Of a stretch of 64,000 nucleotides of DNA, positions 19,308 through 29,041 are shown one piece after another. Every line of letters starts with the position of its first letter. Within the stretch, counting starts at the first letter, position 1. Both the position numbers and the translations under genes were made by a program. Origin of the DNA: Bacteroidales bacterium (GTDB lineage Bacteria > Bacteroidota > Bacteroidia > Bacteroidales > UBA10428); the NCBI GenBank assembly GCA_016933335.1, contig JAFGBD010000012.1, forward strand, positions 1-64,000, given 5' to 3'. The notes under the pieces are model-generated. The model was not told the DNA's origin and did no database searches. It was given only the letters and a program-made list of their open reading frames with translations.

Positions 19308-20672
19308 ATGAAAACGAGAAAACAATTAATCATTGCCCTGGTTGCCATTGCTTTACTGGTAATCCTGTATTTCCTTATTGATGAAAATACTTCTTATCAG
19401 ATAGTCAGGCTGAAAGGAGCAAATGTATATTCCAATCTGTCCAAATCATACATGACCTGGATGGTTGGTAATAACAGTGATAGTATATCAGCCTTGCCAT
19501 TGTGCCAAAATGATATGATTTACATGCTTTTTAATGAAGATGAAAAAGAATTCTGCTATCGCTATCAAAGAAAAGACGGAAATATCCTTGAGTTTAAAAG
19601 GGAAGACTTCATGCTGTTATTAAATGACAAATTAATTTCAATTCATATTACTGATAATGTTAACCTTAATAACTGGCTGGAAAACATCAGCTTTATGGCA
19701 GTCAAAGATCTGCGTTCGGTTTTTATCTCCGGTGAAATTCCGGAAGCAAATATCAGGTACTTAACCAGGCTGGCAGAATTAAAGCCGGATGTTGGCGTAT
19801 ATATTGACAGTCCGTCAGGAAAAACAGACCGGGTATTAGAACTGTTCAATCCGTCCTGGCTGATAGATTTTAATAAATCATACAGTACCGAAGCCATACG
19901 TATCATAAACCGATCCCGGAAACTTGATCTGCTGAGAATTGATGCAGATATAAACAGCATGGAGGAATTTGCCAATCTGAACCGACTCAGGATCTTATTC
20001 ATAGAAAATTTCAATCAACCGTCAGCAGGGCAGGAGTTCAAATTTCCCGAACGGTTACGGACATTGATCATCTCTGAATCAGGAATAAGAAATCTGGATT
20101 TCCTGAAGAATTGCAATAATCTCAGGGAACTCGGCTTAATTGACTGCGAATCTCTGACTGATATCAGCGCGCTTAATTCACTGGCCGGACTTACCTCTTT
20201 ACACCTGATAGCCTGTGACAGCCTTCAGTCAGTCAGCGCCGCCGGCCGGATAAAAGGATTGAAATGGATCTCTTTTCCGAACAGGATTGATCAACAGGAA
20301 TTTGATCTTTTTCTTTCAGGTAATCGATCCATTGAGGTAATTGATCTGATCGGATGTGACAGCATAAAGGATTTTACCCGGGTCAGCGGACTTAAAAGGC
20401 TGTCCTGCCTTAGCATTCATGCGATGAACGTCCCTGCGGACACCCTCATACAACTGACCGGTCTCAGATACCTTTCACTTCCCGGTGAGATCATGGAGGA
20501 TTCCTTAAAAGTATCATTGCTGAAGGAAAAGCTGCCCGAAGCAATCATTGTGCCCAGTGCAGGAATATGTCTCGGTACAGGCTGGATATTGCTTTTTATC
20601 CCTGTTCTCCTGATATCGGGTTTGTTCGTTATGCAACTCAGAAAAACAGGGCATGGGAAAAAGAACCTTTAA
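19308..20672 (+). CDS. Membrane-anchored leucine-rich-repeat-like protein
   Basis: From ATG 19308, preceded by AAAGGA, the protein has 454 residues; the longer TTG start at 19293 is less likely. It has an N-terminal membrane helix (about 6-23), a region of irregular LRR-like units (for example NLRELGLIDCESLTDISAL, then GLTSLHLIACDSLQSV) at about 200-400, and a C-terminal helix (GWILLFIPVLLISGLFVM). The two helices would anchor an external or periplasmic LRR surface. Its stop overlaps the CPBP gene by 20 bp, so the two are coupled. The function is unknown. Confidence 0.75.
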   Translation: MKTRKQLIIALVAIALLVILYFLIDENTSYQIVRLKGANVYSNLSKSYMTWMVGNNSDSISALPLCQNDMIYMLFNEDEKEFCYRYQRKDGNILEFKREDFMLLLNDKLISIHITDNVNLNNWLENISFMAVKDLRSVFISGEIPEANIRYLTRLAELKPDVGVYIDSPSGKTDRVLELFNPSWLIDFNKSYSTEAIRIINRSRKLDLLRIDADINSMEEFANLNRLRILFIENFNQPSAGQEFKFPERLRTLIISESGIRNLDFLKNCNNLRELGLIDCESLTDISALNSLAGLTSLHLIACDSLQSVSAAGRIKGLKWISFPNRIDQQEFDLFLSGNRSIEVIDLIGCDSIKDFTRVSGLKRLSCLSIHAMNVPADTLIQLTGLRYLSLPGEIMEDSLKVSLLKEKLPEAIIVPSAGICLGTGWILLFIPVLLISGLFVMQLRKTGHGKKNL

Positions 20673-21303
20673 GTCATCCGCCGGTATCATTAAAACCTTA
20701 CTGTTCGTTGCCGGATTGCTGATATTTGCAGGGTTCTTGCATCAATCCATTCCCCTGATCCTTTTATCTTTTTCAGGTTTGTTGCTCTCTGTCGTTGTGA
20801 TTGTTTCTGAAATTCACAGGCTTAAAGATTTGTGTGTTTTATTTGACTGTCGCAAACTCACCGGAAAGAATATTTTTTATCTGCCTGTCAGTATCATCAT
20901 TGGCCTTGCATTCGGGATCATTTACCGGGATTATTTACATATAAGTATCATTCCTTCAGGCTTAACCGGTTTTGCAGCCACCGCAATGGCTATCGGGTCA
21001 TCCGAAGAAATACTGTTCCGCGGTTACCTCCAATCCCGCATCAGAAAATCTGATGTTGTTCTTTCGGTCGTAATGGCAACTTTTGCCCACTCAGCTTATA
21101 AGCTGTTGCTGTTTATACCTTACCGTTCGGAGCCGGATATCGAAATATCATTCATCCTTCAGTGGACACTGCTGGGAGGGCTTGTATTTGCCATCCTGAA
21201 GGAGTTTTCGAAAAACAGTATCTACCCTGTTATCAGTCATGCACTTTTTGACCTGTGGGTTTACGGAGATGGCACGGTTACTCCCTGGTGGGTGTGGACC
21301 TGA
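20653..21303 (+). CDS. CPBP-family intramembrane glutamic metalloprotease
   Basis: The 216-residue, largely hydrophobic protein has the Abi/CPBP motifs: EEILFRG (E118/E119, R123), a second-motif histidine H146 in ATFAHSAYK, and H196 in ISHALFD. It should be a Rce1-like membrane protease. Its ATG lies inside the end of the LRR-like gene, suggesting that the LRR protein could be its partner or substrate. In other bacteria such proteases are tied to bacteriocin self-immunity or signalling; nothing here decides. Confidence 0.85.
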   Translation: MGKRTFKSSAGIIKTLLFVAGLLIFAGFLHQSIPLILLSFSGLLLSVVVIVSEIHRLKDLCVLFDCRKLTGKNIFYLPVSIIIGLAFGIIYRDYLHISIIPSGLTGFAATAMAIGSSEEILFRGYLQSRIRKSDVVLSVVMATFAHSAYKLLLFIPYRSEPDIEISFILQWTLLGGLVFAILKEFSKNSIYPVISHALFDLWVYGDGTVTPWWVWT

Positions 21304-21377
21304 CAAAGTATCAAACCAGGAAATCAGGTTTCTGAAAACCTGAATGGCCTGTTGATTGTTGTATGTTTTACAGATCA

Positions 21378-21406
21378 TTGCTTGTCATATTTTCTTGGTA
21401 AATTTG
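21378..21406 (+). promoter_or_regulatory. Promoter of aconitase gene
   Basis: TTG at 21378-21380 and TAAATTTG at 21399-21406 are separated by 18 bp, matching the Bacteroidota sigma-A pattern. Transcription would begin near 21413, leaving a leader of about 50 nt before ATG 21466. This also argues against the longer upstream reading frame that would start at 21352. Confidence 0.5.
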
Positions 21407-21465
21407 AATATCGGATACATTGTATTTTATTTGCAGATCATTTGAAACACTTTAACAAAACGGAT

Positions 21466-23739
21466 ATGATTTTTGATCTGGATATGATAAAGGCTGTTTA
21501 TACCACATACAGGCAACGTGTTGATGATGCAAAAAATCTGGCCGGCAGGCCTTTGAGTCTGACAGAAAAAATATTATATGCACATCTCTATGCTTTACCC
21601 GCCAGTAGTGAATATGAGAGGGGGAAAGACTATGTCAGTTTCAAACCAGACCGGGTTGCCATGCAGGATGCGACTGCGCAGATGGCTTTACTCCAGTTTA
21701 TGATGGCCGGCAGGAAAAAGGCAGCAGTGCCTTCAACAGTGCATTGTGATCACCTTATCCTGGCCAGGGCCGGAGCCAGGAAAGATCTCGAGACATCAAA
21801 AGATATCAACATGGAGGTTTATGAATTCCTGTCTGCAGTATCCAGGAAATACGGTATCGGATTCTGGAAACCCGGGGCAGGCATCATTCACCAGGTTGTT
21901 CTTGAAAATTATGCATTCCCGGGAGGTATGATGATTGGCACAGACTCTCACACTGTTAATGCAGGAGGTCTTGGCATGATTGCCATTGGCGTTGGCGGGG
22001 CCGACGCCGTGGATGTCATGTCGGGTATGCCATGGGAACTGAAATTTCCGAAACTGATTGGCGTAAAGTTGTCGGGAAGGCTTAACGGGTGGGCTTCGGC
22101 AAAAGATGTCATACTTAAAGTCGCAGGAATCCTTACTGTCAAAGGAGGAACAGGACACATACTTGAATACTTCGGAGAGGGAGCCGGAAGCATTTCATGT
22201 ACCGGTAAAGGGACCATCTGTAACATGGGCGCCGAAATAGGAGCAACCACATCCGTATTCGGATATGACGGTAAAATGGCAGATTATCTCAGGGGAACAG
22301 GACGAACGGAAGTTGCCGCCATGGCCGAAGATCTTGCATCTTATCTCACGGGAGACCCTGAGGTTTATGACAGGCCGGAAAAATACTTTGACCTGGTTAT
22401 TGAGATCAACCTGTCGGAACTGGAACCCCATATCAACGGTCCTTTCACTCCTGATCTGGCAACACCATTATCTGAATTTGCAATGGCTGTAAAGAAGAAC
22501 GGCTGGCCTGAAAAACTTGACGTGGGATTGATAGGCTCATGTACCAATTCCTCCTATGAAGATCTGACAAGAGCTGCTTCAGTAGCCCGGCAGGCAATTG
22601 ACAAGAACCTCGAAGTCAGGTCAGAATTTACCGTGACACCCGGTTCAGAACAGGTCAGGTATACTGCTGAAAGAGACGGACTATTAAGTAAATTTGAAAA
22701 AATAGGAGGAGTGGTTCTTGCAAATGCATGCGGACCCTGTATCGGGCAGTGGGCAAGATCCGGTACCGAAAAACAGGAAAGAAACGCCATCATGACCTCT
22801 TTCAACCGGAACTTTGCAAAACGAAACGATGGAAATCCCAACACACACAGCTTCGTTGCTTCCCCTGAACTGACGACTGCCTTTGCCATTGCAGGCTCAC
22901 TGACATTTAACCCGGCGAAAGATTTTCTGTTAAGCAGGGATGGTAAAAAGGTCATGCTGGATGAGCCAAAAGGACGGGAAATGCCATTAAAAGGCTTTGA
23001 TGTGAAAGACCTTGGATACCAGGCTCCGGCTGAAGACGGCAGCAATATAGAGGTCATTGTCCATCCCGGTTCCGGCAGGCTGCAACTGCTTTCTCCGTTC
23101 GAACCGTGGGATGGTAAAGAATACAATAACCTCAGGCTGTTAATCAAAGCCAGGGGAAAATGCACAACCGACCATATCTCAATGGCCGGACCATGGCTGA
23201 GGTTCAGGGGGCATCTTGACAATATATCTGACAACATGCTGACAGGGGCAGTAAATGATTTTAACGGCGAAACCAATTCTGTTAAAAACCTTCTGACAGG
23301 TCAGTATGACCATGTTCCCAGGATACAACGGACCTATAAACAGCATGGCATCGGAACAATTGTTGTGGGAGATGAAAACTACGGAGAAGGTTCTTCGCGT
23401 GAGCATGCAGCAATGGAACCAAGACACATGGGTGTAAAAGTTATCCTGGTGCGTTCATTTGCCAGGATACACGAGACCAATCTGAAAAAACAGGGAATGC
23501 TCGCCCTGACATTTGCAGATAAGGATGACTATGACAGGATAAGGGAAGATGACATCATCGATGTCAACGGCCTGACAATATTTGCACCCGGCAGCCAGTT
23601 TACGGTTACCCTCAGGCATTCTGACGGTACAACAGAACAGATAGCTGCCAGTCATTCTTACAATGAAAACCAGATAGAATGGTTTAAGGCCGGATCGGCA
23701 CTTAACCTGATACGCAGGCAACAGATACAAGACCAATAA
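21466..23739 (+). CDS. acn: Aconitate hydratase
   Basis: Starting at ATG 21466 the protein has 757 residues, the normal length for mitochondrial-type aconitases; the 38 extra codons upstream overlap the promoter. The 4Fe-4S ligands are the single Cys in [11 protein letters not shown] and the pair in [10 protein letters not shown]. Substrate segments HCDHLI, GTDSHT and [10 protein letters not shown] are intact. It interconverts citrate and isocitrate in the TCA cycle. miaA follows after 30 bp. Confidence 0.97.
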   Translation: MIFDLDMIKAVYTTYRQRVDDAKNLAGRPLSLTEKILYAHLYALPASSEYERGKDYVSFKPDRVAMQDATAQMALLQFMMAGRKKAAVPSTVHCDHLILARAGARKDLETSKDINMEVYEFLSAVSRKYGIGFWKPGAGIIHQVVLENYAFPGGMMIGTDSHTVNAGGLGMIAIGVGGADAVDVMSGMPWELKFPKLIGVKLSGRLNGWASAKDVILKVAGILTVKGGTGHILEYFGEGAGSISCTGKGTICNMGAEIGATTSVFGYDGKMADYLRGTGRTEVAAMAEDLASYLTGDPEVYDRPEKYFDLVIEINLSELEPHINGPFTPDLATPLSEFAMAVKKNGWPEKLDVGLIGSCTNSSYEDLTRAASVARQAIDKNLEVRSEFTVTPGSEQVRYTAERDGLLSKFEKIGGVVLANACGPCIGQWARSGTEKQERNAIMTSFNRNFAKRNDGNPNTHSFVASPELTTAFAIAGSLTFNPAKDFLLSRDGKKVMLDEPKGREMPLKGFDVKDLGYQAPAEDGSNIEVIVHPGSGRLQLLSPFEPWDGKEYNNLRLLIKARGKCTTDHISMAGPWLRFRGHLDNISDNMLTGAVNDFNGETNSVKNLLTGQYDHVPRIQRTYKQHGIGTIVVGDENYGEGSSREHAAMEPRHMGVKVILVRSFARIHETNLKKQGMLALTFADKDDYDRIREDDIIDVNGLTIFAPGSQFTVTLRHSDGTTEQIAASHSYNENQIEWFKAGSALNLIRRQQIQDQ

Positions 23740-23769
23740 ATTTGCCTGACACGCATAAATCCACTGGAA

Positions 23770-24711
23770 GTGACAAATGCAAAAAGAACACTGATCGTCA
23801 TTGCCGGACCCACAGCAGTGGGTAAAACACATACGGCTGTAAAACTGGCCGGATACCTGGATACGGAAATCATTTCATGCGATTCACGCCAGATATACAA
23901 GGAGCTGAGCATCGGCACGGCCGTCCCTGATATCCGTGAACTTGACGGTATCAGGTGCCATTTTGTCCGTAACAAATCCATCCACCAGTACTACAACGCC
24001 AGCATGTTTGAAAACGAAGTGCTGGAACTGCTCGGGGACCTGTTCAGGATTAAAGATACTGTGATACTGGCCGGCGGATCAGGAATGTACATTGATGCTG
24101 TGTGCAAAGGCATTGATGATCTGCCTTCCGTTGATACTGAGATCAGGCAGCAGCTTCAGGACCAGTATCAGAAAGAAGGAATAGAAAGCATGAGAGCCCT
24201 GCTTAAACGGCTTGATCCTGAATATTACAAAACGGCTGACTTAAGAAATGCCAAACGCATACTTAAGGCAATTGAAGTGACTCTGATGACAGGCAGGGCT
24301 TACTCTGCATTTCTGACCAACCCGGATAAAAGAAGAGCATTTGAGATCCTTAAGATAGGTTTGAATATCCCGCGTGAAGCACTGTATAAGAGAATCAATG
24401 AAAGAGTGGACAGGATGATACGGGAAGGTCTGGTAAACGAGGCAAAGCGATATTTCGAATTCAGGCATCTGAATGCGTTGAATACTTTAGGATACAAGGA
24501 AATATTCAGGTATCTTGAAGGTACACTGACACTTGAGGAAACGATTGACCTCATTAAAAGAAACACCAGGAAATATGCAAGACGGCAATTAACCTGGTTC
24601 AGAAAATACGATGATATGAAATGGTTCGATCCGTCTGAATTATCCGTTATCAAAAACCATATAGAGCAATACCTGAACAGAAGAACAGCATCATCCCAAA
24701 AAAACAGCTGA
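23770..24711 (+). CDS. miaA: tRNA dimethylallyltransferase
   Basis: The 313-residue protein, of normal length, has the P-loop GPTAVGKT at 13-20, the DSRQIY segment and the RNA-contacting C-terminal region (NTRKYARRQLTWFRK). It prenylates A37 of tRNAs that read UNN codons. The start codon is GTG at 23770; there is no in-frame ATG between the aconitase stop and the P-loop. Confidence 0.96.
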   Translation: MTNAKRTLIVIAGPTAVGKTHTAVKLAGYLDTEIISCDSRQIYKELSIGTAVPDIRELDGIRCHFVRNKSIHQYYNASMFENEVLELLGDLFRIKDTVILAGGSGMYIDAVCKGIDDLPSVDTEIRQQLQDQYQKEGIESMRALLKRLDPEYYKTADLRNAKRILKAIEVTLMTGRAYSAFLTNPDKRRAFEILKIGLNIPREALYKRINERVDRMIREGLVNEAKRYFEFRHLNALNTLGYKEIFRYLEGTLTLEETIDLIKRNTRKYARRQLTWFRKYDDMKWFDPSELSVIKNHIEQYLNRRTASSQKNS

Positions 24712-24751
24712 CTTTTAATAACAGGATGCCCTGAGGAAAAGATTGTTTTAA

Positions 24752-24759
24752 TACATTTG
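24752..24759 (+). promoter_or_regulatory. Possible -7 box for the gene at 24791
   Basis: TACATTTG fits the TAnnTTTG consensus and would place transcription start near 24766, inside the first few codons of the longer reading frame. This supports ATG 24791 as the true start. No convincing -33 TTG is found at the right distance. Confidence 0.3.
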
Positions 24760-24790
24760 CTTCATGCAAAGATGTTCTAATCATAAGCCG

Positions 24791-26353
24791 ATGAACACCG
24801 GAAATTTCAAAACATTTAAATGCCTGCTGCTGTTATCATTTTTGCCTTTGACAGCATTGCCACAGCAAATCCAGGTTACGGCCAGCAAACCTGATTTTAA
24901 TTACGGTTCCGCCAGCGTGCATAAAATCATTGGTCACGATGCCGATCATTTTTATGTGGTGAAATTTCACAGCAACCAGTACTATCTTGAAAAACTGGAT
25001 AATGATCTGAACCTGTTACTTGAAGAGCCGGTAAAACTGTTTGAAGGATTAAGGACCTATGAACTCGAGACCGTGGTTCATTTCTATGGCAGGCTTTATA
25101 TCTTTGCCTCAAGAAGAAGATTCAATGACATCACCCTTTATTACCAGGTTATTGATAAAAGCAATCTCCTTCCCGAATCCGATCTGACCGAGCTTACCAA
25201 CATCAAATTTATCAAGGGCAACTGGGCTGATTTTCACTTTGCCCTTTCCAGGCATGAGAAAAAACTCCTGATAGCATGCAGGACAAAATTGCACTGGTCA
25301 AAAGTACAATTCAATGAATATTATGTTTTTGGTGAAGATTTTAAATTGATATGGAAAAGAGAAGATTCATTTGAATTCAGCGGACAGGGCCCGCGTGATA
25401 ACAAATATGTTGTTGATGAAACAGGAAATATCTCCATTCTGAGCCTTCAAAAAAGAGAGTCCATTTTATCTTTATTCAGTGACATTAAGAACGTTTATAC
25501 CATTTACCGTTATACCAATGAAGGAGCAGATTTCAATGAATATCCTGTTACGCTGAGGAACAAGTATATCAGGGGTGTGAAAATCATCGGAGGCGAGCAT
25601 GGTGAGCTTATCTGTGCAGGGCTCTATTCAGAATTGTTCCGGTCAGGTGTAAGGGGGACATATTTCTTTAAAATTCATCCCTATAACGGCAGGATATATG
25701 ACAACTATCTGAATGAATTCAGTGATGCCATGCTTGACCAGCTGTCAGAAACAAAAGAACCGATTATCGAAAATGAAGAGCTGATAAAATATGTAATGAC
25801 CGACCTGGTTTTGCGCGATAATGGTACCATCATACTCATTGCTGAGCAGCTGTTTGAACAGACTTACGATACGTACAACAACCTCATTGTTACCTGCTAT
25901 GATACCATTGGTCAGGTCTACTGGAGCCAGGTTATCGAAAAGAACCAGGATTTCAACATCCATATGCTCGCCAGAACCGGCGTTGAGCCTTCTGATTACC
26001 GTGATTATATCATGGAAACCGGGGCGATCGACCAGACTATTGAAAACTATTGTTCATATGCACTGATGGCCCCACTGGATGAGACCTCTGTTATCATTTT
26101 TTTCAATAACGATTTCAGAAACCTGGATCAGCCTGAAAAGAACAGGAATTTCAATCGCCCGAGAAAATCATACATTAAAGCAGTTGCAATAGATGAATAT
26201 GGGAATATATCAAGCCAGCCAGTATTGAAATGGAAGAAAAAAGCGCTGTTTCCCGAGCCCATCAGATTTTATGACACACTTTACAATACCATTGTCATAC
26301 CTGCTTATAAAGGTCGTAAATTCAATTATTACAAAATAACAGCAAGGTTTTAG
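24791..26353 (+). CDS. Secreted protein of unknown function (beta-propeller-like)
   Basis: From ATG 24791 (MNTGNFKTFKCLLLLSF) the protein has 520 residues and a clear signal peptide ending near ALPQQ; an upstream ATG at 24764 would add nine residues before it. The mature part contains repeated short beta-rich segments (HFYVVKFHSNQYYLEKLD, YIFASRRRFND, NISILSLQKRE, DNGTIILIAEQ), suggesting a beta-propeller-like structure. I do not recognise a family with confidence. It is probably periplasmic or surface-exposed. It stands alone between miaA and the NUDIX gene. Confidence 0.65.
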   Translation: MNTGNFKTFKCLLLLSFLPLTALPQQIQVTASKPDFNYGSASVHKIIGHDADHFYVVKFHSNQYYLEKLDNDLNLLLEEPVKLFEGLRTYELETVVHFYGRLYIFASRRRFNDITLYYQVIDKSNLLPESDLTELTNIKFIKGNWADFHFALSRHEKKLLIACRTKLHWSKVQFNEYYVFGEDFKLIWKREDSFEFSGQGPRDNKYVVDETGNISILSLQKRESILSLFSDIKNVYTIYRYTNEGADFNEYPVTLRNKYIRGVKIIGGEHGELICAGLYSELFRSGVRGTYFFKIHPYNGRIYDNYLNEFSDAMLDQLSETKEPIIENEELIKYVMTDLVLRDNGTIILIAEQLFEQTYDTYNNLIVTCYDTIGQVYWSQVIEKNQDFNIHMLARTGVEPSDYRDYIMETGAIDQTIENYCSYALMAPLDETSVIIFFNNDFRNLDQPEKNRNFNRPRKSYIKAVAIDEYGNISSQPVLKWKKKALFPEPIRFYDTLYNTIVIPAYKGRKFNYYKITARF

Positions 26354-26403
26354 TCCGGCCGGCAAAACGAAAGACCTGCATATTATTAATTTTAACAGAC
26401 CGA

Positions 26404-26880
26404 ATGATACACGATCCGGAAATAAAACATTTTAATATCAGGATTTACGGACTGGTCATCAACGAAGAAAAAGAAGTATTACTGACTGATGAGTTTCAGC
26501 TCGGACAGAAGATGACCAAATTTCCGGGAGGCGGACTCAGGTTTGGTGAAGGACCGGCAGAGTGCATGATGCGTGAAGCCATTGAAGAATTCGGACAGGA
26601 AGTTGAGATTGTCGAACACTTCTATACAACCGATTTTTTTCAGAAGTCATTCTTTTTTAAAGATCACCAGATCATAAGCATCTATTATGTCATCAGGTTT
26701 AAAGAACCCGTCAGGTTCAGGATTTCAGAAAAACCATTTGATTTCCCTGAGATGAAGAACGGCAGCCAGAGTTTCAGGTGGAAAAAAATTACAGGTCTTT
26801 CACCAGGTGACCTGTCCTTACCTATCGACCAGCATGTGGCAGAAATGCTTAAAAAAAGATACGGCTCTTCAGAAATATGA
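26404..26880 (+). CDS. NUDIX hydrolase
   Basis: The 158-residue protein carries the NUDIX box (GGGLRFGEGPAECMMREAIEEFG) with the REAIEEFG metal-binding core. It should hydrolyse a nucleoside diphosphate linked to another group. The substrate is not indicated by motif or context. The ATG is at 26404, about 50 bp after the previous gene. Confidence 0.88.
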   Translation: MIHDPEIKHFNIRIYGLVINEEKEVLLTDEFQLGQKMTKFPGGGLRFGEGPAECMMREAIEEFGQEVEIVEHFYTTDFFQKSFFFKDHQIISIYYVIRFKEPVRFRISEKPFDFPEMKNGSQSFRWKKITGLSPGDLSLPIDQHVAEMLKKRYGSSEI

Positions 26881-26905
26881 TCCTAAAGAATTGATGATCC
26901 TCTAA

Positions 26906-27038
26906 GCTTGCTTCGAAGAACCGGAGTAAAACGCAGCTCGACGGAGGCAATCACCGATCCCTTTAAGGTTTTTTTGCTTGCTTACCCCGCAGTAAAGCTG
27001 CGGGGAACCGGAGCGAGGCGGAGCTCACTGAAAGTAAT
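26906..27038. repeat. Degenerate direct repeat with perfect hairpin in a GC-rich intergenic stretch
   Basis: Two related units (26906-26951 and 26976-27038) both start GCTTGCTT and share GAACCGGAG followed by an AGCTC-containing stretch. The second unit also holds a perfect hairpin, CCCCGCAG-TAAAG-CTGCGGGG, at 26985-27005. Local composition is clearly more GC-rich than the flanking DNA. No ORF of interest is present. This looks like a decayed intergenic repeat element between the NUDIX and GDP-heptose genes. Confidence 0.5.
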
Positions 27039-27161
27039 GCGCTCGCCGGGATTCCTCAGTTAAAGTTTTATGTATCTGTAACAAACAAATAAGTTTTTAA
27101 AAACCTTAATTTTTCATTTTCTTTGCTAAACACAAATGCATATTATTGTACAGGTCAGTCA

Positions 27162-29039
27162 ATGAAAGCAGTTATTTTAGCAGGTGGTAAAGGAACCCGC
27201 CTGGCAGAATATACCAGGGAAATTCCCAAGCCCATGCTCCAGATCGGAGGTAAATCCATCCTTGAATACCAGATTGATATGCTCATTAAATACCAGGTTA
27301 AGGAAATTATCATCCTGGTGAATTATCTTAAAGATATCATCATCAACCATTTTGGTGACGGCAGCACTTATAACATCAGCATCAGGTATTTTGAAGAAGC
27401 CAGGCCACTGGGTACGGCAGGAGGACTGAAGGAGGTGGAAGAATGGCTGGAAGATGATTTCTTTGTGCTCTATGGCGATGTCATGATCAATATGGACCTG
27501 CAGCGGCTGGCAGATTACCATTTACAAAAAAAGAGCCAGTGTACCCTTGTACTGCATCCAAATAACCACCCCTACGACAGCGACCTGGTTGAAACAGATG
27601 CAGACGGCAGGATCATTTCCTTTCATCCTAAACCGCATGAAAACCTCTCGTATTACCATAACCTGGTGAATGCCGGGGTATATGTTTTCTCACCTGATAT
27701 TCTGAATTATCTTGAAAAAGGTACAAAAGCCGACTTCGGCAGGGAAGTTTTTCCGCGAATATTCAATGATCTGAGGATGTATGGCTATATCACTTCCGAA
27801 TACCTTAAAGATATGGGCACACCGGAACGGTGGGAGGAAGTCGGCAGGGATTACAAAACCGGAAAAATCTTTCAGTTCAATTATGAAAATCCGCAAAAAG
27901 CAATATTTCTTGACCGTGACGGTGTGCTGAATGTGGAAAGAAGCTTTATCAGCAGGCCTGAAGAACTTGAATTGTATGATTTCACGCCTGAAGCGATCCG
28001 TAAAATCAATGAATCGCATTATCTGACCGTTGTCGTCACCAACCAGTCGGTTATAGCGCGAAACCTCTGTTCGCTGGAAGAACTGGACCTTATTCATAAA
28101 AAACTGGAGACCGACCTGGGCATGCAGCATGCCTATCTTGACGCCTTGTACTTCTGTCCTCATCACCCCGACAAAGGTTATCCCGAAGAAAGGAAGGAAT
28201 ATAAAATAGACTGTGACTGCCGCAAACCCAGGCCGGGCCTTTTCCTCAGGGCAGCTAAGGACCTCAGTATCAGTCTGAATGAATCATGGATGATCGGAGA
28301 CTCCGAACGTGATATACAGGCCGGTATCAATGCAGGATGCCGGACCATTGGCGTGATGACCGGTTACGGTATTGCTGCTGCCGGTATACAGCCCGATTTT
28401 TTCTTTGCCGACCTGCTTGAAGCCGCCGACTTTATCATTCAGGATCCCTATCAGAAGAATTTTATTGAACTGAAAAAAAAGGTCGAATCGCTAAAAAAAC
28501 GACCGGTTATCTTTTCGGTGGCAGGTAACTCCAGGTCAGGAAAGACCAACTTTGTTTCATACCTGAATCTTTCTTTCAAAAAAAATGGCTACAGGATCCT
28601 GACAATTGATCTTGATAACTGGATCCTTCCGGAATCTGAAAGGAAGAGCTGCAAAAATGTGTATGACAGGTTTCAAAGCAGGAAAATAGAAGAGGATATC
28701 GCAAGACTTCTGGATGGTGAAACAATACAGGTACAAACTTACGTCAATCATCCGGAAAGGATTTCACAACCTGTTGAGTACAGTTTTCAGCAGGAAGATA
28801 TTGTCATCATTGACGGTATTGTTTCACTCGGACTCTATAAGATCCGCCAGATAACCGACATTAAAATATTTATGGACATCGATCTGCAGGTTCTCCGCGA
28901 AAGACTTGATAAATACTATTCATGGAGACAGAAGGGAAAAGATGAGATCGAACAGCTTTTTCAAAAAAGAAAAACCGATGAGTATCTTTTAATAGAAAAA
29001 GACCGTAAATTTGCTGACTTTATCATTAATGCAATTTAA
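27162..29039 (+). CDS. Three-domain fusion: sugar-1-phosphate guanylyltransferase (HddC-like), GmhB-type phosphatase and P-loop kinase
   Basis: From ATG 27162 the protein has 625 residues (a TTG at 27123 would extend it). Residues 1-235 are a nucleotidyltransferase (AVILAGGKGTRL, IPKPMLQIGGKSILEY, YGDVMINMD). Residues about 245-425 are a HAD-IIIA phosphatase like GmhB, with D251/D253 in FLDRDGVLN and zinc ligands in C332-P-H334 and C351-D-C353. Residues about 447-625 form a uridine-kinase-like P-loop domain with Walker A GNSRSGKT (455-462). Together with the next two genes this gives every step of GDP-D-glycero-alpha-D-manno-heptose synthesis; the kinase domain is extra and its substrate is unknown. 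Confidence 0.88.
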   Translation: MKAVILAGGKGTRLAEYTREIPKPMLQIGGKSILEYQIDMLIKYQVKEIIILVNYLKDIIINHFGDGSTYNISIRYFEEARPLGTAGGLKEVEEWLEDDFFVLYGDVMINMDLQRLADYHLQKKSQCTLVLHPNNHPYDSDLVETDADGRIISFHPKPHENLSYYHNLVNAGVYVFSPDILNYLEKGTKADFGREVFPRIFNDLRMYGYITSEYLKDMGTPERWEEVGRDYKTGKIFQFNYENPQKAIFLDRDGVLNVERSFISRPEELELYDFTPEAIRKINESHYLTVVVTNQSVIARNLCSLEELDLIHKKLETDLGMQHAYLDALYFCPHHPDKGYPEERKEYKIDCDCRKPRPGLFLRAAKDLSISLNESWMIGDSERDIQAGINAGCRTIGVMTGYGIAAAGIQPDFFFADLLEAADFIIQDPYQKNFIELKKKVESLKKRPVIFSVAGNSRSGKTNFVSYLNLSFKKNGYRILTIDLDNWILPESERKSCKNVYDRFQSRKIEEDIARLLDGETIQVQTYVNHPERISQPVEYSFQQEDIVIIDGIVSLGLYKIRQITDIKIFMDIDLQVLRERLDKYYSWRQKGKDEIEQLFQKRKTDEYLLIEKDRKFADFIINAI

Positions 29040-29041
29040 GG

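Noticed and set aside
22554-23276. 240-codon minus-strand frame inside aconitase
   Set aside because: Antisense shadow of a highly conserved enzyme; no start context and no family features.
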